64,000 nucleotides of DNA from CAYRFQ01 sp964423615 (GTDB lineage: Bacteria; Planctomycetota; Planctomycetia; Gemmatales; Gemmataceae): the NCBI GenBank assembly GCA_964423615.1, contig CAYRFQ010000025.1, positions 33,613-97,612 on the forward strand. The letters run 5' to 3'. Position numbers and translations under genes: made by a program. Shown here in pieces: positions 15,804 through 24,023 of this stretch. Numbering within the stretch: the first letter of the stretch is position 1; every line of letters begins with the position of its first letter. The notes under the pieces are model-generated. The model ran no database searches and was not told the DNA's origin. It worked only from the letters and a program-made list of their open reading frames with translations.

Positions 15804-17290
15804 AAGACCTTTGGCGTCCGTTTCTGGCGTTGTTGGCTCTGATTTGGTTCGCGGCGGCGTCTCCAGCGTTGGAGTTTCGGCTTCGTTTCGACGAAAAAGT
15901 GTCGGCCAAACCGTTCACCGGCCGCGTTTACGTCATGCTTTCCCAGGGAAAAAGTGAGCGGTTGCCTGTTGGACCGAAATGGATTGGCACCGAGCCGTTT
16001 TTCGCCAAGGACGTGAAAAACTGGAAGGCCGAGACGGCGGTTTCGATCACCAACGACGACCTCAGTTATCCCACCAAACTCGACAAACTGCCCAAGAAAA
16101 CCTTTTACGCTCGGGCCATCATGGATTTCGACCGTGGCGAAAGAAGCTTCGTCCATTCCCAAGGCAACGCATACAGCCGACTCATGAAAGTCAAGGTCAC
16201 TGGTGACCCCAAACAGATAGTCAAGTTCACTCTCGACGAAATCTTCGAACCATCCCCGCTTCCGAAGCACGAACGGATTCGCTTTGTCGAATTGGAAAGC
16301 GCGTTGTTGTCCAAGTTCCACGGACGCCCGGTCATGATGAAGGCTGGAGTGATTCTTCCGAAATCGTACGAGAAGAATCCCAACAAACGTTATCCAGTGG
16401 TCTACGAAATCCCTGGCTTCAGCGGTACGGCCACTTTCGCACTGCGCCGTGTGAAGTCGAACCCCACGAACGTGGCAGGGGTCGAGATGCTCCATGTCGT
16501 CCTCGACCCGAGTTGTCGTTGGGGGCACCACGTCTTTGCGGATTCGGCCAACAATGGCCCTTGCGGGCAAGCTCTGATTCAAGAATTCATTCCGCACCTG
16601 GAAACGACTTTCCGAGCCATCGGCGAACCACGGGCTCGATTCCTCCGAGGCCATTCTTCGGGTGGCTGGAGCAGCCTTTGGTTGCAAGTGACTTACCCGG
16701 ATTTTTTTGGAGGGACGTGGTCGACGGCCCCCGATTCGGTCGATTTTCGTGATTTTCAACGTGTCAATGTGTATGCGCCGGGGACCAACATCTTCCGCGA
16801 CAACGCCGGGAAATCCCGCCCTCTGGTTCGCAAATCGGGCAAGGTGCGGCTCAACTACAAACAGTTCTCGGACATGGAATTGGTCATGGGTCACGGTGGA
16901 CAACTCGGTTCGTTCGAAGGGGTCTTCAGTCCTCGAGGTCAGGACGGAAGACCGCTACCGCTCTACGATCGCACGACTGGGGCGATCGATCTCGATGTGG
17001 CCCGTTCGTGGGAAAAGTACGACATTCGGCTCGTTCTCGAACGGAACTGGAAGGCGCTCGGCCCCAAACTTCGCGGCAAGATACATGTGTTCATGGGTCT
17101 GGAAGATAACTTCTACCTCGAAGGGGCAACCATACTGCTCAAGCGATCTCTCAAGCAACTCGGCAGTGATGCTGTGGTGGAACTGTATCCAGGCAAGGAC
17201 CACAGTACGCTCATGAGCAAGCAACTTCGCCAGAAAATTGCCCGAGAGATGGCTGCACAATTCCGAAAATCGGCATCTCGGATGAAGTGA
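15797..17290 (+). CDS. Secreted esterase, alpha/beta-hydrolase fold
   Basis: 497 residues with a cleavable signal peptide (FLALLALIWFAAASPALE). The second half matches the putative esterase family (PF00756, enterochelin-esterase/S-formylglutathione-hydrolase-like). VILPKSYEKNPNKRYPVVYE starts the hydrolase fold, RGHSSGGWSSLW carries the Ser nucleophile, and PGKDHSTLM carries the His; the Asp cannot be placed by eye. The first ~170 residues form a separate beta-rich domain. The substrate is unknown. The frame is open to a GTG at 15713, but ATG 15797 is chosen because the signal peptide starts there. It follows the spermidine-synthase-like gene, also exported, after 282 bases. Confidence 0.85.
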   Translation: MRQDLWRPFLALLALIWFAAASPALEFRLRFDEKVSAKPFTGRVYVMLSQGKSERLPVGPKWIGTEPFFAKDVKNWKAETAVSITNDDLSYPTKLDKLPKKTFYARAIMDFDRGERSFVHSQGNAYSRLMKVKVTGDPKQIVKFTLDEIFEPSPLPKHERIRFVELESALLSKFHGRPVMMKAGVILPKSYEKNPNKRYPVVYEIPGFSGTATFALRRVKSNPTNVAGVEMLHVVLDPSCRWGHHVFADSANNGPCGQALIQEFIPHLETTFRAIGEPRARFLRGHSSGGWSSLWLQVTYPDFFGGTWSTAPDSVDFRDFQRVNVYAPGTNIFRDNAGKSRPLVRKSGKVRLNYKQFSDMELVMGHGGQLGSFEGVFSPRGQDGRPLPLYDRTTGAIDLDVARSWEKYDIRLVLERNWKALGPKLRGKIHVFMGLEDNFYLEGATILLKRSLKQLGSDAVVELYPGKDHSTLMSKQLRQKIAREMAAQFRKSASRMK

Positions 17291-17467
17291 GGTAAGGACT
17301 AACATTCGTCACAGTACGGGTTATAAGTACCAGTTGTCTCGTAGCCATCAAAATTTATCTATTTTACGGTTGCAGATCATGCCTCAAAAGCATAGATATG
17401 ATTTCATATTACCCAGATTCTCCTGTTTGTGTTTTCTGGCCATCTTGTTCTCCTTGAGGTACGAGCT

Positions 17468-18667
17468 ATGAAAAAGTTGGTTGTTTTGGCAATCGCCGCT
17501 GTTGTCGCAGTGGTCGCGACTACAGATGTTGACGCTTTTGGTGGCCGTCGTCGTGGTGGTTGCGCTAGTGGCGGTGCGGTTGCAGTTGGTTACGGTGCTG
17601 GTTACGGTGTTGGTTATGGTGCTGGATACGCTGCTCCGATGGCAGGTGGTTGTGGTTGGACGACTCAAACCGTCACGGCCTATCGCACCCAGATGGTTCC
17701 TGTCCAAGTTCAGCGCCAAGTGACTCGAATGCAAACTCGCACAGTCGAAGAGAAGTACACCTACACGGTCAACGTTCCTGTCACGACTCCGGAAAAGCGA
17801 ACGCGAACGGTTTACCGTCAAGTGACCAAGCAAGTTCCTTACACCTACACGGTCAACGTTCCTCGCCAAGAGAACGTCAAAGTTACCCGAACTTACTACC
17901 GTCAAGTGACCAAGCCTGTTGAATACACCTACCAGGTCAGTGTTCCTGTTACGACGCAAGTTGCGCGAACTGTCACGGCTTACAAGTGCGTTCCCGAAAC
18001 TGTTGTTGAGCAAGTTCCCGTTACGACGATGGTTGCTACTCCAGTTGCTCGTGTTGCTCCTTGCGGTGGTTTCGGTTTTGGCGGGTGCGGTGCTCCTTGT
18101 GGCACTCCTTGTGGTGGCCACGGTGTTGGTTATGGTGTTGGTTACGGTGCTGGTGCCGGTTGTGGCGTGGCTTACACTCCTTGCACAACTATGCAAAGTG
18201 TGACCCGCACTGTCATGCGACAAGTTCCTTACACCTACACCGTCAACGTTCCTGTCACGACTTACCAAATGGAAACTCGCAAAGCCACTCGAATGGTTTG
18301 CGAAGTCGTTCCGGAAACGAAAGAAGAGACCGTTACTGTCACCAAGTACGCTCCGGAAGAGCGTCAAGGCATGCGAACGGTCTGCGAAGTCGTTCCGAGC
18401 CCAGAAGAGTACACTGTTAACGTTGTGAGCTATAACCAAGAGACTCGCGAAGGCGTTCGTCACCGAGTCGTCTGCGAGCCTGTCACCGAGATGGTAACGG
18501 TCACCGAGTATCAGTGCCAAACTGTTCCTTACACGACGACCGTCATGGTTCCGACCTTCTCGCCAGCTGCTCCTGCTTACGCTGCTCCTTGCGGTGGCTT
18601 CGGCGGTGGCTTCGGCGGTGGTTACATGGCCGGTGGTTATGGTCTCGGTTGTGGCGGCTGCCACTAA
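17468..18667 (+). CDS. YTV-repeat cell-wall protein
   Basis: 399 residues with a signal peptide (MKKLVVLAIAAVVAVVATTD) and many repeats of the form (E/P)YTYTVNVPVTT and RTVYRQVTK. These are the YTV domain (PF07639), known in planctomycetes as a major component of the proteinaceous outer wall. Gly/Tyr-rich blocks (GYGAGYGVGYGAGY) and Cys-Gly-rich blocks (PCGGFGFGGCGAPCG) separate two repeat regions and close the C-terminus. The cysteines are spaced for disulfide cross-links. GAGG lies eight bases before the ATG. A strong terminator follows at 18731-18762. Codon use is visibly restricted (GGT, GTT, CAA), fitting high expression. Confidence 0.93.
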   Translation: MKKLVVLAIAAVVAVVATTDVDAFGGRRRGGCASGGAVAVGYGAGYGVGYGAGYAAPMAGGCGWTTQTVTAYRTQMVPVQVQRQVTRMQTRTVEEKYTYTVNVPVTTPEKRTRTVYRQVTKQVPYTYTVNVPRQENVKVTRTYYRQVTKPVEYTYQVSVPVTTQVARTVTAYKCVPETVVEQVPVTTMVATPVARVAPCGGFGFGGCGAPCGTPCGGHGVGYGVGYGAGAGCGVAYTPCTTMQSVTRTVMRQVPYTYTVNVPVTTYQMETRKATRMVCEVVPETKEETVTVTKYAPEERQGMRTVCEVVPSPEEYTVNVVSYNQETREGVRHRVVCEPVTEMVTVTEYQCQTVPYTTTVMVPTFSPAAPAYAAPCGGFGGGFGGGYMAGGYGLGCGGCH

Positions 18668-18722
18668 TCGAGCTGCTCAGGCGTTGGGATTGGTTGTGTA
18701 AGGTGGGCCTTGCCCACCATGC

Positions 18723-20036
18723 TTATGACGAAGCCACCTGTGTTATCATGAGGTGGCTTTTTGTGTTTTGCGAGGACCGCTCCCGTGTTCGATCCTTGCA
18801 GGGCGTCAGCCGGTGATAGAGTTGGTGGACGAGTTCTAGTTTCTCGGTCCATCGAAAGTCCTTTTCGAGCCGTTTCTGCCCTGCGATTGCGTATTGTTTC
18901 CTCAAGTCGTCTTCTAGCACGACTCTCGCAAGAGCGTTTGCCAAACCTTCGATGTCGCCGCATTTCACGAGTAAGCCATCTGTTTGGTGGCGAATGACGT
19001 CGGCGATGCCTCCTGCCCGATATCCCACGTTGGCCACTCCGTTGGCCCACGCCTCCAACAGCACCAACCCGAACGAATCGGACCGGCTCGGCAACGCGAA
19101 GACGTCGATCCCGGAATAGAAATCACGTTTCTGCGGTTCGGTCAGTCGTCCCAATCGAAGGACATACTGTTTGCGGGGAAAGGTCTGCCAGAATCGCCCG
19201 AAGTTGGGCATCTCCGGACCGGCCAGAACGACGCGGAATTGGACTCCACGCGACCAGAGTCGTTCTGCAGCCCGCAACAGATCGACTGTGCCCTTCTCCT
19301 CGCTGTTGTTAGCCAGGTGACCAACGACAGGAGTCTGGTGTGCGACACCCCAGCCCTGCCGCGTTTGGGCTCGGTCTCCGCCGGTGCACTCTGCCGGGTC
19401 TACTCCGAGGCCTTGCAAAACGACGCTGGAAGCGGAAAAGCCACGCCGCAGCAAAGCTTCACGCTCGGTCGGAGTTTGGACCAAGATGCAATCGGCCTCG
19501 TAAAGGAGCCACAAGAGCTTCGGAGCCAGATAAGCTCGTCGGACGGGGTCATCGGGATCTTCGGGGTCGCCAGTGTGCAGAAATGGCGTCACAACGAACG
19601 GAATTCGTTGGCGACGAGCCAGCCGTCGGGCACAGGCGACCGGCCACGCGTAGGGGAAGGCCGTGGCGTGAACGACGTCAAAGTTTCGGGCCGCAGAGCC
19701 TGCGCCCGACCACATGCCGAACGAAATGGGATTGCATGGCATGGTCAAACATTGCCACAGTCTGTTTGGCAAGAGCGACAACGGACCGAGGAGATAGCGT
19801 CGTCCTCGAAATCGCCACAAGGGATACCGGACGACTTCGACACCTTTTTCTAGCGAGCTTCGAGCAGGAAGGCAAGTTCCCGACGGTGACCAAAATGCCG
19901 TCAGGTCCAGAGCATTGGAGGTGAACACTTGCACGAAGTGGCCTTGCCCGACGAGGTGTTCGCTGAGTCGAGCGAAGTAAGCTTCGGACCCGCCCAGCGC
20001 AGGCGGGTAACGATGGATGAAGTGAGCGATTCGCAT
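18723..20036 (-). CDS. Glycosyltransferase family 4 (GT-B fold)
   Basis: 437 residues. The N-terminal acceptor domain opens with HFIHRYPPALGGSEAYFARL, the Gly-rich loop of GT4 enzymes. The C-terminal domain has VVGHLANNSEEKGTVDLLRA, DVFALPSRSDSFGLVLLEA (the donor-binding E-x7-E region) and a GGIADVI loop. It transfers a sugar from a nucleotide donor, probably to an envelope glycan; substrates are unknown. Its 3' end overlaps the terminator hairpin of the YTV gene, so its last residues (after LYHRLTP) are encoded by structured DNA and look non-conserved. Confidence 0.9.
   Translation of the reverse strand: MRIAHFIHRYPPALGGSEAYFARLSEHLVGQGHFVQVFTSNALDLTAFWSPSGTCLPARSSLEKGVEVVRYPLWRFRGRRYLLGPLSLLPNRLWQCLTMPCNPISFGMWSGAGSAARNFDVVHATAFPYAWPVACARRLARRQRIPFVVTPFLHTGDPEDPDDPVRRAYLAPKLLWLLYEADCILVQTPTEREALLRRGFSASSVVLQGLGVDPAECTGGDRAQTRQGWGVAHQTPVVGHLANNSEEKGTVDLLRAAERLWSRGVQFRVVLAGPEMPNFGRFWQTFPRKQYVLRLGRLTEPQKRDFYSGIDVFALPSRSDSFGLVLLEAWANGVANVGYRAGGIADVIRHQTDGLLVKCGDIEGLANALARVVLEDDLRKQYAIAGQKRLEKDFRWTEKLELVHQLYHRLTPCKDRTRERSSQNTKSHLMITQVASS
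18731..18762 (+). terminator. Intrinsic terminator of the YTV gene
   Basis: AAGCCACCT (18731-18739) pairs with AGGTGGCTT (18751-18759), followed by TTT. A second tight hairpin (GGTGGGC-CTT-GCCCACC, 18702-18718) precedes it. It overlaps the 3' end of the oppositely directed glycosyltransferase gene. Confidence 0.85.
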
Positions 20037-20103
20037 GGCATCCTTGCCCGTTGGTCTTGATGGCGTATTGGGTCCGGACGTTATAACTGGTTTTGGTGGG
20101 TTT

Positions 20104-21536
20104 CTATCCAGGAGAGTAGCGGGTCAGTAAGAACGACACAACGACAATCCGATGGATACTTGCGAGATAGTATGGTGACGTGCCTGAGAGGAGATGGGTT
20201 GGTGAGCCGTCAGGGCGGCTCCAAGTCGAGGGCAAGAGTATATGATCTTCATCCGAAGCGTTCTTTGTCATGATCGACGAAGAGAGCAACCACCAAACAT
20301 CAACCACAAAGATGGGGAAGTGGAAAGGACCAGACAAGGAGTCGAGTTGATCGTTTCCGGAGCCGAAGTTGATGAACAGGAAGGCCAAGACGGCATTGGG
20401 TACAACACTCACAAAGTCGTCCCCAGCTCCCAGGAACGCGAATACCCGGGCGTTGTTGTCACTTAGATTATAGTTGAAAGTATCATTGTTGACACCTCCG
20501 AAGACAGTCACCGAGGTGTCGCCAAAGAAGCCGTTCAGGTCGATCCCGTTCGTTCCGCTTGTCAAGCTGATGAAATATTTCCGGCGAGTAGTGTGGCAGA
20601 ATCGCTGCTCACAAAATCACCGAAAGGAGCTTGGGTGGCTTCGGAGAGACCAGAGAGCACGATCAGGTTGCCTCCGATCGTAGAGTCTTCGAATCGGACT
20701 TCTTGTGGCTCAAAGCCAAGCATCACGCCATCTTCTGTCTCCAGCTCTTCCTGAATCAGATTCGATTTCAAATCGACGAAGAAGTTCCCACCCACAATGG
20801 TATTCTCGAAATCGATGTCGTCGGTACCACTATTCCCGAAGTAGGTGAGGTTCCCCCCCACAGAGTCCGGTCCCGTGGGAGAACCGCGGAAGGTAATGGT
20901 GTTCTGCTGCGCTTCGAAGCTGGCGTTGAAAGTGAGATTCCCACCGACGGTGATGATCTCAGAGTCAGTGTTGAAGAGGCGATTGACGCCGAAGAAGGTC
21001 ACGTCCGATCCGACGGTAAAACCATTATCGGTGTCGATCACATCATTCCCCGAACCCAAATCCACAAAGAGACTACCTCCAACGGTTAGTAGGGCATTGT
21101 CGGACAGTTCTACAAATTGGTCACCGAGACCGCCCGTGATTCGTAAATTTCCAAAGATGAAATTCACCGTTCCATCAAGGGAGAGATTCCGTCCGCTGAG
21201 GCCGAGGTTCACATCCAAGTTCCCTGGGAGCTGACCATCGAGGGTGACATCAAGATTCGATGTCGAGGTCGGAAGCATGTTAATCCGCAAATTCGATGTG
21301 ATTTGCCGGTAGTTGGTTGTACTCCCGGCGTTCTCACTGACGGTCAAGTTCAAAGCACTGTCGACTGTGATCGTGACATTTCCATTATCCTGAACTTGCG
21401 TCAAGGTCCAGGTAACGCCATCGAACAGAGCGTTGAAAGTGGGTGTGATTCGGTCTTCTAATGATTCCAAGACGAGCCTGAGTCTATTGCGAAATAAACT
21501 GATAGTCTCTCTGTATAAAATACCAACAAAGCTCAC
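20104..21536 (-). pseudogene. Secreted beta-repeat protein with LEDRITPT signature, frameshifted
   Basis: The first 324 codons (21536 to 20562) encode a protein with RLVLESLEDRITPT near residue 24, the N-terminal mark of many large secreted planctomycete proteins. Repeats of the type VGGNLxVDLGSGNDVID follow. The frame stops after LLAGNISSA. The same kind of repeat then continues in the next frame (SVTVFGGVNNDTFNYNLSDN, FGSGNDQL) to 20104. Adding one A to the AAA run near 20584 would join them. The last ~70 codons lose the repeat pattern, so more decay is likely. The start is GTG at 21536. Alternatives are a sequencing error or two separate proteins; the shared repeat makes one damaged gene more likely. 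Confidence 0.65.
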
Positions 21537-21976
21537 TATGTGGCGATCGCCTGAGTTCAGTATTCTGTGAGGAGTGTGAGTGTGTTTCTATGCGAAAGGA
21601 TCAAGAAAACTTGGCTGGTATCGTTGTGGCAACTATCTGTGATCATTGGAAGATAGTTAGAAATTTTCGATGTTATGTTGCCTGATGTGATTATGTCGGA
21701 AAAGGCGACTGTAACCCGAGTTTTCCCCTGTGGTTTGGAGTCATCGGCCCAAACATAGAATATGTAGGAATAGTGCCAAAGCTATTTCTCTGGGACTGAA
21801 TCGAGAAGAGATGGCCTGCCCGAACGTAGCCATTTTGGCGGGAGTGTGCCCGTTGGCACAAGTCGATGGGGGTGGGCGACTCAACAAGCTACGAACATGT
21901 GGACGGTGCTCGAGAATCGTCCTTAACTTGTAACGGCGAAGGAATGATTGTCTGCATTATTCACCGAGCGAGGTCG
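21537..21976. other. Spacer upstream of the LEDR gene; nothing clear
   Basis: A+T-rich sequence on the left (21540-21700), probably the promoter area of the minus-strand LEDR gene. No ORF with protein-like composition and no repeat recognised. Confidence 0.4.
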
Positions 21977-23680
21977 TTACGAACTGCGACTGAGGCTTCG
22001 GTGAAGGGCATCGGCGATGGCGTACATGTCGTAGCGAGTTACCAGGGGAGCTGTCCGGAAACGGAGAAGTGGGATCAACTCGCCATCGATGGCGATACGT
22101 AGTTCGGGACGAAAAACTCGACTTCTGCCTCGGATGACTTCCTCGACAACGATCTCTTCGATCTCCTTCCGGCTCCAGCTTTCTGGATGCCCGATAAACC
22201 CAGGTCCAGACACAGACAGTTCTCCGTCCACCACTTCAAGCCGAATGCGGGGTGAGAAATATCGTTGGTTGGTGTATTGAGCCAACCCGGCTACGGTCAT
22301 GACGGCGGTCCCGGTCCCCAACAGGATGAGGCCCCATTCGGGAAATCCCCGGAAGACCAATACGAGCCCGACGACGCAACTGATGAGTGAAGCGAGGAAG
22401 CAGATCGCCCAGGGGAAGAACCCGAGGGTCTGCAATGTCCCTTCCCCCGGCACCCGGATGCAGACGTGGTCGGGGTCGGACTTTTCGATGCGAACACAGG
22501 TTCGTCGGGATAGAGGAATTGGTATTGTGGGTGGCGAATTGGCCTCCCACTTGGCTTGGGCCTTGACCCCCAATTTTTCTTCGAGGAGTTGCGCGACAGG
22601 AATCAAGTTACGACGTTCCCAGTAAGCGCCGACCGTGACTTTGGAACCCGGAGAAATCAAATCCATTCCGGCCCTCGTGACGTTCACAAGACTCAGTTCG
22701 TCTGGATTCCAGGAGTGCTTGCTTGTGCCGAGCAGTCCGCGGGTCTCGACAGCGAGTCGGTCGGACTCCACCTCCAAATGGTAGCTCTGGCGTCCGAGGA
22801 AAAAGCTGCGTGTGGCTCGCAACAGTCCGAACACGATGGCCCCGCACCCGATGAGAAGAAACATCCAGCCGGGAACGATCGCACGCGGCACCCCAAACGC
22901 CAACAGAACCCCGCCGACCAAAAAGGGCAGGAGGGCCGCGAGTATGCCGTTAATCAACAACGCGAGTGGCACCAGTCCAGCTCTTGTTCCCGACAAGGGG
23001 GGAAGCGTAATTGTTGTGACGTCGTGGTCTTGCTCGATCGTGATGCGAGGTTGGTCGGCGGCGTATTGTTCGTCGGTCGTTGCCGTTTGGGAGGGGAGTT
23101 CGTGTGGTTGGTCGCACGAGAACAATACAGCAAGGGCGGCCAGGAGAACGTGTTCCTCGGGCGAGGCCTCCGGCAAAACGTCGAGCACGACTTGCGCCGA
23201 GGTCACGTGGCGGGCGATGTCGATTTCGGCGATGGGCTGCTCGTTGACTCGTGTTATTGTTGCTTGCCAGGTTTTTGAGGGTTGTCGATCGAATCGGACT
23301 TCCCCGACGAGAGTTCCGTAGTCGTCGAACAACTGGCCTCCGGCGATGTCCCAAACCCTTCGATCCATTGTCACCCCAAGGAACTTTGTTGGGCGTTTGA
23401 TCTCACGGACGTATCCCAGGAGGCTGCCGGAGTGAAAGACCTCGACGATCGGTTCTGTTTCCAGCGTTCCCTGCCTGAGAAACAAGACTTCTTCCGGGGA
23501 TTCGGAATCGACGACCCACAGCTCCTCGTCTTTGCGGGCAAGAGTTTCTCCGAATTGTTCGAACGCTACCGAAGCTATCCAGTCGCCGTATTGGTCTCGA
23601 ATTTTCACCGACGGTGGGACAGTTGCGGTGAGCAGCGTCAGTTGCTTCGTTCGGAACAGCGGGTGGAAGTGAGTTGACAT
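21977..23680 (-). CDS. Membrane protein with LURP-one-like N-terminal domain
   Basis: 567 residues of unknown function. The first ~150 residues (FRTKQLTLLTATVPPSVKIR, then a run of short beta strands with VRFDRQPSKTW) look like a LURP-one-related/tubby-like barrel, by eye only. Two hydrophobic hairpins follow: VPLALLINGILAALLPFLVG with WMFLLIGCGAIVFGLL, and WAICFLASLISCVVGLVLVF with GLILLGTGTAVMTVAGLAQY. Each is followed by a soluble domain of about 100 residues with a PH-like strand pattern. The ATG at 23680 begins MSTHFHPLF; upstream codons lack protein character. Confidence 0.65.
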   Translation of the reverse strand: MSTHFHPLFRTKQLTLLTATVPPSVKIRDQYGDWIASVAFEQFGETLARKDEELWVVDSESPEEVLFLRQGTLETEPIVEVFHSGSLLGYVREIKRPTKFLGVTMDRRVWDIAGGQLFDDYGTLVGEVRFDRQPSKTWQATITRVNEQPIAEIDIARHVTSAQVVLDVLPEASPEEHVLLAALAVLFSCDQPHELPSQTATTDEQYAADQPRITIEQDHDVTTITLPPLSGTRAGLVPLALLINGILAALLPFLVGGVLLAFGVPRAIVPGWMFLLIGCGAIVFGLLRATRSFFLGRQSYHLEVESDRLAVETRGLLGTSKHSWNPDELSLVNVTRAGMDLISPGSKVTVGAYWERRNLIPVAQLLEEKLGVKAQAKWEANSPPTIPIPLSRRTCVRIEKSDPDHVCIRVPGEGTLQTLGFFPWAICFLASLISCVVGLVLVFRGFPEWGLILLGTGTAVMTVAGLAQYTNQRYFSPRIRLEVVDGELSVSGPGFIGHPESWSRKEIEEIVVEEVIRGRSRVFRPELRIAIDGELIPLLRFRTAPLVTRYDMYAIADALHRSLSRSS

Positions 23681-24023
23681 CTCGGGGGTTCCTTCGGTCG
23701 GGCGAGGAAGTTCGTGCTTTCTCGTGGGAGGTCCGCGCATTGTCTATCTGGCCTACTATGTGTGGTCAGCGGGTCGGATGGTGGATTTCCTATGGAGTTC
23801 CGGTGGAAGGGATCAACATCTCTTCTATCTTACCCATTCCAAATTATGGCCTCGGCGGACAAGATGTCGGAGGCCGATGGTCCTTTGAACTTGGACTTGA
23901 CACTTTTTTCGATTTTGAATATTTACCCCGTCCCGAATATGTGGACTTACGGTCAACCGACGGGTTTCTGGTCGGTTTTCGGTCGTGCAGGCACGACTCC
24001 AAAACCTCCACGAGGGATGACCT
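23681..24023. other. Divergent leader with a palindromic element; no gene
   Basis: Divergent promoter region between the membrane protein gene and the bamA-like gene. It contains an A/T-rich stretch at 23900-23945 and the palindromic element at 23971-24010, which ends 13 bases before the bamA start. No small ORF supported. Confidence 0.5.
23971..24010 (+). repeat. Palindromic element copy just upstream of bamA-like gene
   Basis: A 40-bp element starting GTCGGTTTTCGGTCGTG and ending AAAACCTCCA. The core GTCGTGC-AG-GCACGAC is a perfect 7-bp hairpin. The GAGGG ribosome-binding site of the ATG at 24024 starts directly after it. Confidence 0.75.

Noticed and set aside
15671..16903. A 410-codon minus-strand frame
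   Set aside because: Antisense to the esterase gene, whose GHSSGG motif and signal peptide are clear.
17384..18664. A 426-codon minus-strand frame rich in Ser, Thr, Arg and Asn
   Set aside because: It is antisense to the YTV repeat gene and its composition mirrors the YTV codon repeats. The plus-strand product has a signal peptide and a known repeat.
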